The position numbers and the translations under genes are program-made. Under the pieces are notes generated by a model. The model was not told the origin of the DNA, made no database searches, and saw nothing but the letters and a program-made list of their open reading frames with translations. A stretch of 43,657 nucleotides of DNA from Bdellovibrionales bacterium (lineage in GTDB: Bacteria > Bdellovibrionota > Bdellovibrionia > Bdellovibrionales > UBA1609). Shown piece by piece: positions 35,690 through 43,118 of this stretch. How positions within the stretch are numbered: the stretch's first letter is position 1; every line of letters begins with the position of its first letter. The stretch spans positions 1 through 43,657 of the forward strand of contig JADZEO010000124.1 in NCBI GenBank assembly GCA_020850475.1. The letters run 5' to 3'.

Positions 35690-36096
35690 GAGGTCCCTCC
35701 GCGAGCGGGGGATTATGGTCGCGGCCCTCGGCAAATTCAAGCTTTTTGGCAGAGGATTTGTTACCCAATAGGGGAGTAGTTTCAGGAGATTAAGGGGCGC
35801 TGACGAGACTTGTGGGGGTGGGCGGGTAGGGGAAAAGTCGATTGGCAAAATGAACTTGGGGTGCGACGCCTCTCCTCGGGGGTTCGGGGGATGAGTCAAC
35901 GAATTGAAAGTGTTAAGTTTTTCCTTATCCCCTTGTAACTCAGAGGGGAGTCCGCTAAAAAAGTGCGGTTATTCAATCATAATATGGTCAACCCCCTCGA
36001 ACGAATCTCGATTGCCATAGTGAATTCGAGTGGGTATCGTGTGCGGCTTAGTACTAAAAGTGTTTATTGAGCGCGCACCGTTTGAGGCAGGTAATA
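35690..36096. other. 407-bp divergent intergenic region
   Basis: Between putA and the response regulator gene. The putA-proximal half is G-rich on the plus strand. Nearer the regulator are a small hairpin CCGC/GCGG around 35952-35967 and an A/T-rich CATAATAT (about 35978-35985) that could be a -10. No gene or clear promoter pair found. Confidence 0.4.
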
Positions 36097-36777
36097 ATGA
36101 GTCATGCCAAAGTGTTGGTGGTGGATGATGAAAAAGATGTCCGGGACTATTTGATCTCAGTCCTTTCCGACGAACACTTCGAAGTTCGTGGAGTTGAGGG
36201 TGGTGATGATATCCTTTCCGTCCTGAGTTCGTTTTCTCCCAATATTCTCTTGTTGGATTACAGTCTGCCCGGGAAAAACGGTGTGGAAATTATTCGCGTG
36301 GTTCGGGGCAATCGGACCTTTGCGCAAATCCCCATCATCATGGTGACCGGCCTCGACAGTGAAGACGAAAAGGTCGCAGCTCTGGAATTGGGTGCTGACG
36401 ATTATGTCTTAAAGCCCTTTTCTCCTAAGGAGCTTTCCGCCCGAGTTCGGGCCGTTTTGCGACGAGCCCCGCGGGATGAAAAAGAGCGATTGGAGAACGG
36501 TGAATTGGTGGTTGACCTCAGGTCTCACAAGGTTCTCCTCAGTGGCAGCGAAGTGTATTTGACCCTGACGGAATTTCGCATACTGACGGAGCTCCTTCGC
36601 CAGAAGGGAAAAGTGCTCACGCGGGATCGTTTGCGGGAGACCGCGCTTGGCAATCTCAACGTCACCGACCGCACGATCGACGTGCACATGGCTTCGTTAC
36701 GCAAAAAACTTGCGCAGTACGCTCCGGCAATTGAAACCGTCCGTGGCGTCGGCTACCGCTACTCCATCGTCGATTAG
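36097..36777 (+). CDS. OmpR/PhoB-family response regulator (orphan)
   Basis: Two-component transcription factor of 226 residues. Receiver: acidic pair D10-D11 (VLVVDDEKDV), phospho-acceptor D54 (ILLLDYSLPG), Thr in IIMVTGLDS and Lys in YVLKPFSPKEL. DNA-binding winged helix in the C-terminal ~95 residues (LTLTEFRILTELLRQKGKVL, RTIDVHMASLRKKL, ETVRGVGYRYSI). Start chosen as ATG 36097, with GGCAGG five bases upstream; an in-frame TTG at 36067 adds an unlikely tail. No histidine kinase gene is adjacent, so its partner is unknown. The gap behind it is unusually long and repeat-rich. Confidence 0.92.
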   Translation: MSHAKVLVVDDEKDVRDYLISVLSDEHFEVRGVEGGDDILSVLSSFSPNILLLDYSLPGKNGVEIIRVVRGNRTFAQIPIIMVTGLDSEDEKVAALELGADDYVLKPFSPKELSARVRAVLRRAPRDEKERLENGELVVDLRSHKVLLSGSEVYLTLTEFRILTELLRQKGKVLTRDRLRETALGNLNVTDRTIDVHMASLRKKLAQYAPAIETVRGVGYRYSIVD

Positions 36778-36812
36778 CCCCCGCCAGAGCGGGTTCAAAA
36801 AAGGCGGGAGGC

Positions 36813-36830
36813 GGGGAGCTTTTGCTCCCC
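36813..36830 (+). terminator. Hairpin after response regulator gene
   Basis: GGGGAGC (36813-36819), loop TTTT, GCTCCCC (36824-36830), 35 bases after the stop. No T run follows, so efficiency is uncertain. A looser CCCGCC/GGCGGG pairing (about 36779-36808) precedes it. Confidence 0.5.
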
Positions 36831-37041
36831 CCTTGCAGGTAGGTCGGTTGTGAAAGGTCGAGTGGCTCTTAGAATCCCACGATTGTGGTGGAGCCGGAAG
36901 GTCACACACCCAGACCTAAGGGCAAGAACGGGGCCAGGGGTTTTGGGGACCTTTTGGCCCCAAATAAGAGCCTGAGCGGCGTTTAAACGCCATTTGGAGG
37001 GGTGGTGGCGGCTAATTCCCGAAACATCGGGGGGAGCAAAA
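36820..37041. repeat. 13-bp inverted repeat and palindromes in intergenic region
   Basis: TTTTGCTCCCCCC (36820-36832) is matched exactly in inverted orientation by GGGGGGAGCAAAA (37029-37041). Between them are a perfect 14-base palindrome GGCGTTTAAACGCC (36978-36991) and a GGGGCCA/TGGCCCC hairpin (about 36933-36964). Related AACGCC-ATTT / AACGCC-ACTT copies lie at 36986 and 37040. The ends could bound a small non-autonomous element, but I see no target duplication. Confidence 0.45.
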
Positions 37042-37290
37042 CGCCACTTAGACAATCTTATTGAATCAACAAACGAGAATTATGCCCTTGCGCGTTTCAA
37101 CACCTGTTTGAAAATGAGACAGCAAAAAAAGTATTTAATTTCAAATACTTAGTCTGTATCAATTCGAGAACGAGGGCTTTGCCAAAAATGGGAAGACGAA
37201 ATCGACTTTGCAAAAAACCTCGACGATTCAATAAAAGACAATAAGTTCAAATACTTACCAAATGGTCGGAGGGCGCTTCTGAGGCCTTAG
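36976..37290 (+). pseudogene. Possible decayed reading frame with one internal TAG
   Basis: One frame is open from 36976 to 37290 apart from a TAG at 37150-37152. Both halves read as protein-like: KRHLDNLIESTNENYALARF before the stop and QKWEDEIDFAKNLDDSIKDN after it. There is no good start codon with ribosome binding site and no family I recognise. A direct repeat TTCAAATACTTA occurs at 37140-37151 and 37246-37257, the first within an 8-bp hairpin (37129-37136 with 37143-37150). Coding origin is a guess from composition. Confidence 0.3.
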
Positions 37291-37324
37291 TTTTGCGATG
37301 TAAAGCCGTAGGAGGATGAGGTTC

Positions 37325-37945
37325 ATGCGCAAACGGCTCCTAGCGGGCGGCTTTTTACTTTTGGCTCTCCTGTTCATCCAGGCTTGCGGTCGCAAACTTG
37401 ACCCGGAGGAGTCGTGTAACTTCGTTCAGAACAGCCAGCTCCAGCGAGTGTCTTGGCAAGATCACACTCCGGTTAAACTTTATATTCACTCGTCCGTTCC
37501 CACTCAGTACTACGCTCCCATTGAGGCCGCTGTTGACCAATGGAATCGATCTCTTGGCCGCGAGGTCATTCGCGTGGAGTTGACCGGCGTGGGTGGCGAG
37601 GCGGTTCCCAAGCGTGATGGGGCGTCGATGGTCTACTGGCTCAGTCAATGGGAAGATGACCGCCGCAGTGAACAGGCTCGCACGACAGTATATTGGACAG
37701 GAGACCGTATCTACGAAGCGGACGTTCGCATTAACGCTGAGTTTTTCAGCTTTTACGGCGGTAGTGGAGCGCAAGCCTTTTCGGGAGTCGATATGGAAAG
37801 TTTGATGCTTCATGAATTTGGTCACGTCTTAGGACTTTCTCACAATGATGCCAAAGCCAGCGTGATGGCTGTGACTCTCGCGAATGGAACGCTTCGACGC
37901 ACACCTGGAAAGGAAGATTTAGATTCCCTTCGGTGTGAGTATTGA
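37325..37945 (+). CDS. Lipoprotein zinc metalloprotease of the metzincin (matrixin-like) type
   Basis: 206 residues from the ATG at 37325, nine bases after GGAGG (an ATG at 37316 touches that site). Lipoprotein signal ending FIQAC (Cys21). The catalytic domain carries the long zinc motif HEFGHVLGLSH (H163, E164, H167, H173) followed by the Met-turn in KASVMAV, the pattern of metzincins such as matrixins. Two Cys outside the signal (ESCNF and LRCEY) could form a disulfide tying the mature N and C termini. No propeptide Cys-switch is visible. Probably a surface or periplasmic protease. Monocistronic; the next gene starts 166 bases later. Confidence 0.88.
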   Translation: MRKRLLAGGFLLLALLFIQACGRKLDPEESCNFVQNSQLQRVSWQDHTPVKLYIHSSVPTQYYAPIEAAVDQWNRSLGREVIRVELTGVGGEAVPKRDGASMVYWLSQWEDDRRSEQARTTVYWTGDRIYEADVRINAEFFSFYGGSGAQAFSGVDMESLMLHEFGHVLGLSHNDAKASVMAVTLANGTLRRTPGKEDLDSLRCEY

Positions 37946-38068
37946 TGGCAGGCAAATGAAGCGGAGCTGAGTTGAAAAAGTTCCAAAGTGGAACTGGACC
38001 TCTCGTGCCCGTGTAATTTGTAAGGTAATTTAAGTTTTGGTTTTAAATCTCGCTCGCTAAGATCTTTC

Positions 38069-38095
38069 TTACTGGCGCGGGAAAAGCGCCGGTAA
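38069..38095 (+). promoter_or_regulatory. Leader hairpin before the 38112 gene
   Basis: TTACTGGCGC (38069-38078) pairs with GCGCCGGTAA (38086-38095) with one G-T pair, loop of seven. It ends only a few bases before the GGAG of the small gene, so it could modulate translation or be the end of an upstream RNA. Confidence 0.45.
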
Positions 38096-38111
38096 ATAAA
38101 AGGAGCCCGTC

Positions 38112-38351
38112 ATGGGAGTGAAAGAGACAGTCGAAATTAAAAAGACCAAGGCCAGCGGATCAGAGCTGGAATTGGATGTGGCTGTCACTTCAGCTTTTAC
38201 TCGCCCGGCTTATCATGAAATTCCTGAGACCCAGGCTGCGCAGATCGATGTGCTGGCGCAGATGCAAGCCAATCTTAATCAGCTTGAAGACCTGCAAGGT
38301 CGCCTTCGCTTTGTGATGGGCGAAGTGCGTTCGGCCATTCGTAAGTCTTAA
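38112..38351 (+). CDS. Small cytoplasmic protein of unknown function
   Basis: 79 residues, no signal peptide. The N-terminal half is charged and beta-prone (MGVKETVEIKKTKASGSELE); the C-terminal half is an amphipathic helix (QMQANLNQLEDLQGRLRFVM) that could dimerise. AAGGAG is spaced six bases before the ATG, good support for translation despite the small size. A stable hairpin lies immediately upstream, and an A-tract/T-tract pairing (AAAAAAT/ATTTTTT, about 38363-38382) follows and could terminate in either direction. Family not recognised. Confidence 0.65.
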   Translation: MGVKETVEIKKTKASGSELELDVAVTSAFTRPAYHEIPETQAAQIDVLAQMQANLNQLEDLQGRLRFVMGEVRSAIRKS

Positions 38352-38421
38352 GAATTCTCACAAAAAAATAATCATTTTTTTATTTTGTTAGCGCTGACTT
38401 CGCTGGCACTCAAATTCGTGG

Positions 38422-39312
38422 TCAGTGGCTGGACTCTTGAACCACTTCTTCGGCCTGAAGATTTTCGCCGTGGCGGTAGCGATCCACCAAAGTGGTGTCG
38501 GTGGTGGGAAACGAGAAAAGCAAGGCGTGGCTGGAGGTGGCCTGATCCTCGAGAGTGACGACGGCGTACCACATATCGCCCACCTCACTGTCGTCGGAAA
38601 ATTCTTTGATAAAAGTCACGAGCATATTGCCCATGGAATCAGGAGCACGCCAGATTTCATCGGCTTCTTCAACCGACTGTTCGCGCAGGTGGGCAAATTT
38701 AGGAAAATCTTTTTCCTGGATGTCTTTGTCGGCGCGGACCTTGAGCATGGACTCATAAAGACCTGTGGCGAGCTCGTCCCCTTCCGCCAAAGCGTCTCCA
38801 TCGATCGCGCCAGGAGGTGCATTGCGCAGGGTTCGGTCGTAAACCAATTGGCCGCGGCAATACTTTTCCACCAAATCAATGTCCCGTGAGGGAAAGTGCA
38901 AGTAAACAAAGCTCGGCACGTTCGCCGTCATGTAACAGATCGCCACGTGAAACAAAAATTCATCATGGTGCGGTTCGCGGCCTTCCTCGGCCGCCGCTTG
39001 TTCAGGAAATTCTTTAAGATAAATGGTGAGTGTTGTTCCTGGCACGGTCTCTTGATCTTCCCAGACTTCGTCGGGATCCTCGAGAGTGGGGCTCAAATTT
39101 TTTTCGAAATTAGCAAATTCATTTTCGTCGATATCGACATTGCGACGGCGCAGGCGGAAAAACTCTTCCTCGAGAAAATTAATCTCTTTAAAGAAGTGTT
39201 GGTACAAATCGTCTTCAGTGGAAAACACCAAGCCCTTCGATTCGTCGATGACGATCTTGGCGTTAACGGATTCGAGATCATCTGACTTTTGTCGGTTGGC
39301 CTTTTCAGACAC
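38422..39312 (-). CDS. Protein with two tandem copies of a ~130-residue domain
   Basis: 296 residues, acidic, cytoplasmic. Two halves repeat the same order of motifs: PDEVWEDQETVPGTTLTIYL then HVAICYM and YLHFPSRDIDLVEKYCRGQL in the first; ADEIWRAPDSMGNMLVTFIK, WYAVVTLE and LFSFPTTDTTLVDRYRHGEN in the second. The pattern xDEhW...(h)hhIKEF followed by a beta strand recalls the PBECR-type nuclease-fold domains associated with phage and polymorphic toxins, but I cannot confirm this and no catalytic set is obvious. No toxin or immunity context around it. Divergent from the 39475 gene, convergent with the 79-residue gene. Confidence 0.75.
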   Translation of the reverse strand: MSEKANRQKSDDLESVNAKIVIDESKGLVFSTEDDLYQHFFKEINFLEEEFFRLRRRNVDIDENEFANFEKNLSPTLEDPDEVWEDQETVPGTTLTIYLKEFPEQAAAEEGREPHHDEFLFHVAICYMTANVPSFVYLHFPSRDIDLVEKYCRGQLVYDRTLRNAPPGAIDGDALAEGDELATGLYESMLKVRADKDIQEKDFPKFAHLREQSVEEADEIWRAPDSMGNMLVTFIKEFSDDSEVGDMWYAVVTLEDQATSSHALLFSFPTTDTTLVDRYRHGENLQAEEVVQESSH

Positions 39313-39474
39313 TCGAAACGATCCTCCATTACTAATGAGGGTCGAAAATAAACGCCTTCACCCGTCTCACTTTGAAACGTGGAGGAGGCATCCCTTCTAC
39401 TATTCTAATTTTAGAAAGGCCGACAGGTCATGTCAATTTTGCCGATTTTCGCTTGCAAGGCCTCTTAAAAGCTT

Positions 39475-39834
39475 ATGAAATTCAATAAAAGCCTAAGTTC
39501 GGAAGGGTTGGTTTTCTTGCAGCAATTTGATGAAGCTTCTTTGGCAGAAATTGAGACTCTATTAAACCAATCTATGCGTGGTATCCACGCTCTTTTTGAC
39601 AACCAGACCATTGCTCATATCCTCAAAAACCCGACGGAAGAGCTGGATTTTTTCAATTTTGCCAATCTCGAACGCATTCAGAAATTGTTCTCGCAGTTGA
39701 TGGAATGTGCGACGCTTTTAGATCGCAAAAAGTTCCTGATGAACCTCGATCGCGAGGACTATGAAACGGTCGTAAGAACCTACTTTCACATCGTTGAAAA
39801 CTCAGTTCTGGCGAACGCTCCCTTTCGCCATTAG
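39475..39834 (+). CDS. Small helical protein of unknown function
   Basis: 119 residues, all-helical in appearance, no signal peptide (LSSEGLVFLQQFDEASLAEI, NLERIQKLFSQLMECATLLD, EDYETVVRTYFHIVENSVLA). Family not recognised. No Shine-Dalgarno precedes the ATG; a weak -10-like TCTTAA lies six bases before it. Shares a 162-base divergent region (39313-39474) with the duplicated-domain protein, in which I see no repeats. Protein-like composition and the absence of a better frame support it. Confidence 0.6.
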   Translation: MKFNKSLSSEGLVFLQQFDEASLAEIETLLNQSMRGIHALFDNQTIAHILKNPTEELDFFNFANLERIQKLFSQLMECATLLDRKKFLMNLDREDYETVVRTYFHIVENSVLANAPFRH

Positions 39835-39920
39835 CCCGCAAAATTTTCTGAAAATCTAGTCCATTGTCGAGGCGAGGTCCAGGTCCTGGTCCCTGACTTC
39901 AGTCGGGCGAAAGGCTTGCC

Positions 39921-39926
39921 GATAAT
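39921..39926 (+). promoter_or_regulatory. -10-like GATAAT six bases before a start codon
   Basis: Five of six bases match TATAAT; transcription would start at about 39933, the A of the ATG. No Shine-Dalgarno is present between. The -35 region (TTCAGT, about 39898) is poor. Confidence 0.4.
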
Positions 39927-39932
39927 CCCTTT

Positions 39933-40247
39933 ATGACCAGGCTTAAGCTCACTTTTGTTTTGCTGCTGTCTCTGATTGGCACGTTGGCGCGTGCTGAGTA
40001 CCGAGCCTTCGAATTACGCATTGCTGATCCTGAAAAGGGCACGGAGCGAACCGTGCGCTCGACTTTGGATCACCTGCAGTACCCAGAGTACTTTCCTCTG
40101 ACGAAGGGTGAGCAAATTCAGCTCTTACGGAGTTGGCGTTGTTGGGGGAACACCGGTGGCTTTCAACCCATCTGCCCCGCACCCGACGAGCGAACTGGGC
40201 AAGAGGTGAGTCCCGCGGCCGAGCCAAGGACTAGTTCCGCGTCCTGA
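39933..40247 (+). CDS. Small exported protein of unknown function
   Basis: 104 residues with a clear signal peptide (LTFVLLLSLIGTLARA, cleavage before EYRAFELR). Mature part ~82 residues with an aromatic/basic core (DHLQYPEYFPLTKGEQIQLL) and two Cys (RCWGNTG, PICPAP) likely joined by a disulfide; the last ~20 residues are disordered and may be lineage-specific. Family not recognised. A stem CGGGCTG/CAGCCCG follows the stop immediately. It lacks a Shine-Dalgarno and has a good -10-like sequence placed for a leaderless message. Confidence 0.65.
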   Translation: MTRLKLTFVLLLSLIGTLARAEYRAFELRIADPEKGTERTVRSTLDHLQYPEYFPLTKGEQIQLLRSWRCWGNTGGFQPICPAPDERTGQEVSPAAEPRTSSAS

Positions 40248-40249
40248 AA

Positions 40250-40266
40250 CGGGCTGTGGCAGCCCG
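40250..40266 (+). terminator. Short perfect hairpin after small exported gene
   Basis: CGGGCTG (40250-40256), loop TGG, CAGCCCG (40260-40266), three bases after the stop. No T run. Confidence 0.45.
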
Positions 40267-40341
40267 GTCGGCTGGGTTGGGTGGTATAATTATCAAGTTA
40301 ACAGAGAGCAATTCTCGGGATTCCTAGGAAGGGGATCGGCA

Positions 40342-41907
40342 ATGGCTGCGGACGTCGGCAAAACGCAAAATCGCCAAAATCAAGAGCTGGCCCAACTGCA
40401 AGAGCAGTATCGGCAACGTCGAAAGCAAATGATGGAGCAAAACGAAGCGGAGCTGGTGCGGCTGCGCGAATCCTATCGCCACAAAGAGCAAGACCTGCGG
40501 GAATCAGGCGACGCCGCCGTCAACCACATTCGGCAGGGAGCCGACGCCAAGGTTGCCAATACGCGAGAGCACAGTGAGTCCACCATTCGCTCGGAGCGCG
40601 AACGGCAGACCCGCGCCTATGACGAGCTCAAACGACAAGGACAGGAACGCCTCGAGAGTTTAAAAACCGATCGAGAATCGCGTGAGGACGCCCACCATCG
40701 CGACATCACCAATGCCCGTCAGCGCCGCGATGAAGTGATTAAACACGAGCGTGAGCAAACTAAGCAGATGCTGGATCAAGAAAATGAACGGCGGCACAAA
40801 ATCGAAAGTCAAACCAGCGAGAGTATCGACGAGGCCCGCACTCGCGCCCAAAAGGATCGTACGGCAATTCAGCAAGAGTTTTCTGAGGATGTTCGGGAAA
40901 TGAACCAGCGGCACCAAGCCCAGGTCAAGGACGCTCAGCGCAAGCACGAGGAGCAATATACTCATCTGTCGCGGCAGGAGCAGCATCGGATTAAGACTTT
41001 GCGTGAACAAAACTCGGGAGTTTACGAACGCGAGCGGCAAACCGCGAATAAGTCCTTAACAGACTTGCGGCAAAAGTCGAACGACGAGATTCACCGTCAG
41101 CAACGAGATTACGAAGAACGGTTGCGCAAGTCGAAGGAAGAAGGGCAGTCGGCTCTTAAGACGGAGCGAGACAAGGAGTTCGCCAAGCGAGAAAAGCTTC
41201 GCGGTGAGTACGACACAGAAATCAAGACAATTCATCAGCGAGGCGAGGGCGAAGTCACCAAGGAAAAGGATAAGTCGCGATTGGAGCTCCAAGCGGTTAA
41301 ACAAAACTATGACCAACAATTGAGTGAGGAGCAGACTCAATTCGAAAAGGACCGGGTAGAAAATCTCAATCGCCATCAAGAGCAGAAAGAGCGAGCTGAG
41401 AACCTCTACCGCGGCGAACTGCACAATCAAAAGACGGAGTTTCAAAAAACCTTCGTGACCAATGAGAAGGTCCATCGTGAGGCCCTCGATGGCCAAAAGC
41501 AGCGCCTGGCTGCGGCCCTCGATCAGCAGAAGAAAGCCGCCATGGAAAGCCACGGCAAGTATTTGCACAAACAAGATGATCCCTTTTATCGGCTCAAGAC
41601 CGCACCCTCGGTACTAAAAGAAAATCCTTGGTCGTATATTCTGGAGGTTGAGGTTCCCGCTGATCGCCAGGACGAAGTCGATGTGGTGGTGAAGGAAAAT
41701 CAAATTGTGATTTCAGGCTCCCGGCGCTTTCAAGATCAGGTGCAAGAGAGTGGCCGACGCCTGACCACCAGTAACTTTCAAACCTTTCGTGAAGCCGTTC
41801 CGGTTGAACATCCGGCTGTGGAAAAAGGCGTCACCCGCGAGTACAAAGACGGGCTCCTCACGGTGCGCATTCCCAAAGTTGGAATGAAGCCGCCTTCGGG
41901 AGTTTGA
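40342..41907 (+). CDS. Long coiled-coil protein with C-terminal Hsp20 (alpha-crystallin) domain
   Basis: 521 residues. Residues ~5-400 are almost uninterrupted charged heptads rich in Glu, Lys, Arg and Gln (for example AQLQEQYRQRRKQMMEQNEA), a predicted long coiled coil with no membrane segment. Residues ~428-520 are an alpha-crystallin domain: PWSYILEVEVPADRQDEVDV, VVKENQIVISGSRRF, FREAVPVEHP and the closing YKDGLLTVRIPKVG, which matches the G-x-L-x-I/V motif of small heat-shock proteins. Ordinary Hsp20 proteins are 140-200 residues with a short N-terminal arm, so replacement of that arm by a ~60-nm rod is striking. AGGAAGGGGA precedes the ATG. Possibly a cytoskeletal or spacer chaperone; function unknown. 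Confidence 0.9.
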   Translation: MAADVGKTQNRQNQELAQLQEQYRQRRKQMMEQNEAELVRLRESYRHKEQDLRESGDAAVNHIRQGADAKVANTREHSESTIRSERERQTRAYDELKRQGQERLESLKTDRESREDAHHRDITNARQRRDEVIKHEREQTKQMLDQENERRHKIESQTSESIDEARTRAQKDRTAIQQEFSEDVREMNQRHQAQVKDAQRKHEEQYTHLSRQEQHRIKTLREQNSGVYERERQTANKSLTDLRQKSNDEIHRQQRDYEERLRKSKEEGQSALKTERDKEFAKREKLRGEYDTEIKTIHQRGEGEVTKEKDKSRLELQAVKQNYDQQLSEEQTQFEKDRVENLNRHQEQKERAENLYRGELHNQKTEFQKTFVTNEKVHREALDGQKQRLAAALDQQKKAAMESHGKYLHKQDDPFYRLKTAPSVLKENPWSYILEVEVPADRQDEVDVVVKENQIVISGSRRFQDQVQESGRRLTTSNFQTFREAVPVEHPAVEKGVTREYKDGLLTVRIPKVGMKPPSGV

Positions 41908-41990
41908 AAAGCCGACCGACCTCCAAAGGTCCCAATAGAATTCATGATACTGTTTTGAAGGCGACCCCTCGCCCTAAGGGTGATTCTTGA

Positions 41991-42557
41991 TTAGGGTGCC
42001 TGGCGAATGGCCTCAATGAGCTCAGGAAATGTTCGAGTATAGCGAAAGTCAATTTCAACGACCGCGCGTGAGATTTGACGGGAATTGGGCATCGTCACCT
42101 CACCCTGTTTATTGATTTCAAAGGTCAGGTATTTGACCTGGAAGTACCGAGGGTTCGGACGTCCATTTTCAAGTAGGTCGGAGGACATGTAGACATATTG
42201 GCCATGGCAGGTATAATTCCCATAATCCCAGGCCTCAAACGAAGTCGCTTTGCCGAGCGCGTGGTCAATGTCGAATTCCTTTACCACGAGCCCACCAGTT
42301 TGGGAGGGAGCACTGACGGTGGATTTCTCCAGTACCGAGATTTGACATTGGCACTTGTAGGCGCAGTCCTTTCCATCGAGTACGCGTCCCTGCTGATCAG
42401 TGTGATTGAGGAAAGTGACTCCGGGGCCCTTTGCCCTACAATTGCATTTAGACAAGCCATCGACATCCTGCTGGGTAGCATGTCCAGGGGAAGGGGAAAA
42501 GCTCAGGGTCAAGTTTATGAGGATGGTCATCAAAATGAATGTTTTTGATCGTGCCAT
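41991..42557 (-). CDS. Cys-rich exported protein of unknown function
   Basis: 188 residues with a signal peptide (FILMTILINLTLSFSPSPGHA, shown as 21 minus its last residue: cleavage after GHA, before TQQDV). Mature part has six Cys (CNC, CAYKCQC and TCHGQ), so it is likely disulfide-bonded and extracytoplasmic. The C-terminal half is beta-rich (YFQVKYLTFEINKQGEVT, AVVEIDFRYTRTFPELIEAI). Family not recognised. No strong ribosome binding site precedes the ATG at 42557; an internal Met at residue 10 would still leave a signal. Convergent with the coiled-coil Hsp20 gene. Confidence 0.65.
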   Translation of the reverse strand: MARSKTFILMTILINLTLSFSPSPGHATQQDVDGLSKCNCRAKGPGVTFLNHTDQQGRVLDGKDCAYKCQCQISVLEKSTVSAPSQTGGLVVKEFDIDHALGKATSFEAWDYGNYTCHGQYVYMSSDLLENGRPNPRYFQVKYLTFEINKQGEVTMPNSRQISRAVVEIDFRYTRTFPELIEAIRQAP

Positions 42558-42624
42558 AAGCAGATTCGGATTTGCAGGATTTGTACCATGCAGGCTGTTA
42601 CGTAACTTATTGGAAGGAGCTTTT

Positions 42625-42702
42625 GTGTTGGCAAAATTAAGCGACGAAGACTTAAGTTTGTCACCGCGATTTACTACTTTGGATGAAACAATTTACTTTT
42701 AA
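42625..42702 (+). CDS. 25-codon small reading frame with good ribosome binding site
   Basis: GTG start preceded by GGAAGGAG at six-base spacing; product begins MLAKLSDEDLSLSPRF and ends DETIYF. The TAA lies nine bases before the 62-bp palindrome. It could be a genuine small protein, a leader peptide, or the surviving 5' end of a gene cut by the repeat region that follows. The strong ribosome binding site is the main support. Confidence 0.4.
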   Translation: MLAKLSDEDLSLSPRFTTLDETIYF

Positions 42703-42710
42703 TTTGGCGG

Positions 42711-42772
42711 GGCCATTTCGGCAGCAATTATTGAGAACAATATTGTTCTCAAGAGTTGCTGCCGAATTGGCC
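42711..42772. repeat. 62-bp near-perfect palindrome
   Basis: Two 31-base arms centred at 42741/42742, with 28 Watson-Crick pairs, one G-T pair and two mismatches. The centre is the perfect GAGAACAATATTGTTCTC (42733-42750); outer arms begin GGCC-TTCGGCAGCAA. No T run. It could be a REP-type element, a terminator-like hairpin, or an operator. Confidence 0.9.
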
Positions 42773-42835
42773 GCACCCTTTTGAGGCGCCGACTTTCGGG
42801 TACGTTCAATTCTACCTCTTGCAGCCTCGCACCGT

Positions 42836-43044
42836 TTGAGAGTTGGGCGACTCCGACTCCGCATTGTTGGGGCATTGGGCTGCTCCAGCTCTGTGCTACT
42901 TGAGCATGGGCTGACTCCAGCTCTGTGCCGTTTGAGCATGGTCTGAGTTTGAGCATGGTCTGACTCCAGCTCTGTGCTACTTGAGCATTGGGCTACTCCA
43001 ACTCTACACCGATTGAGGGTTGCCTGCCCCAGGTCTGCACCGCC
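42836..43044 (+). repeat. Array of 32-bp tandem repeats
   Basis: Six units of 32 bases (42836, 42868, 42900, 42949, 42981, 43013) plus one 17-base partial copy (42932-42948). Most units begin TTGAGCATKG and contain CTGACTCCAGCTCTGTGC; each complete copy can form a small GCTG/CAGC hairpin. The middle units are nearly identical and the outer ones diverged, typical of expansion from the centre. No spacers, so not a CRISPR array. The rest of 42558-43118 has no other gene. Confidence 0.88.
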
Positions 43045-43083
43045 CCAAATTATGTAAAATCACCGATTTATAAGTAAAATAAT

Positions 43084-43112
43084 TTGACGTTTTTTACGTC
43101 TATTACTATAGT
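43084..43112 (+). promoter_or_regulatory. Promoter of the HUH transposase gene, with internal inverted repeat
   Basis: TTGACG (43084-43089), 17 bases, TATAGT (43107-43112): each hexamer matches consensus at five positions. The predicted start of transcription is about 43119, the A of the ATG. GACGT (43086-43090) and ACGTC (43096-43100) form an inverted repeat overlapping the -35 and could bind a regulator. Confidence 0.65.
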
Positions 43113-43118
43113 GCCCAC

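Noticed and set aside
42406-42702. 98-codon plus-strand frame ending at the same TAA as the small frame
   Set aside because: Its first two thirds are antisense to the Cys-rich exported gene; only the last 25 codons follow a ribosome binding site.
42836-43044. CRISPR array
   Set aside because: The repeats are contiguous, with no unique spacers of regular length, and no cas genes are present.
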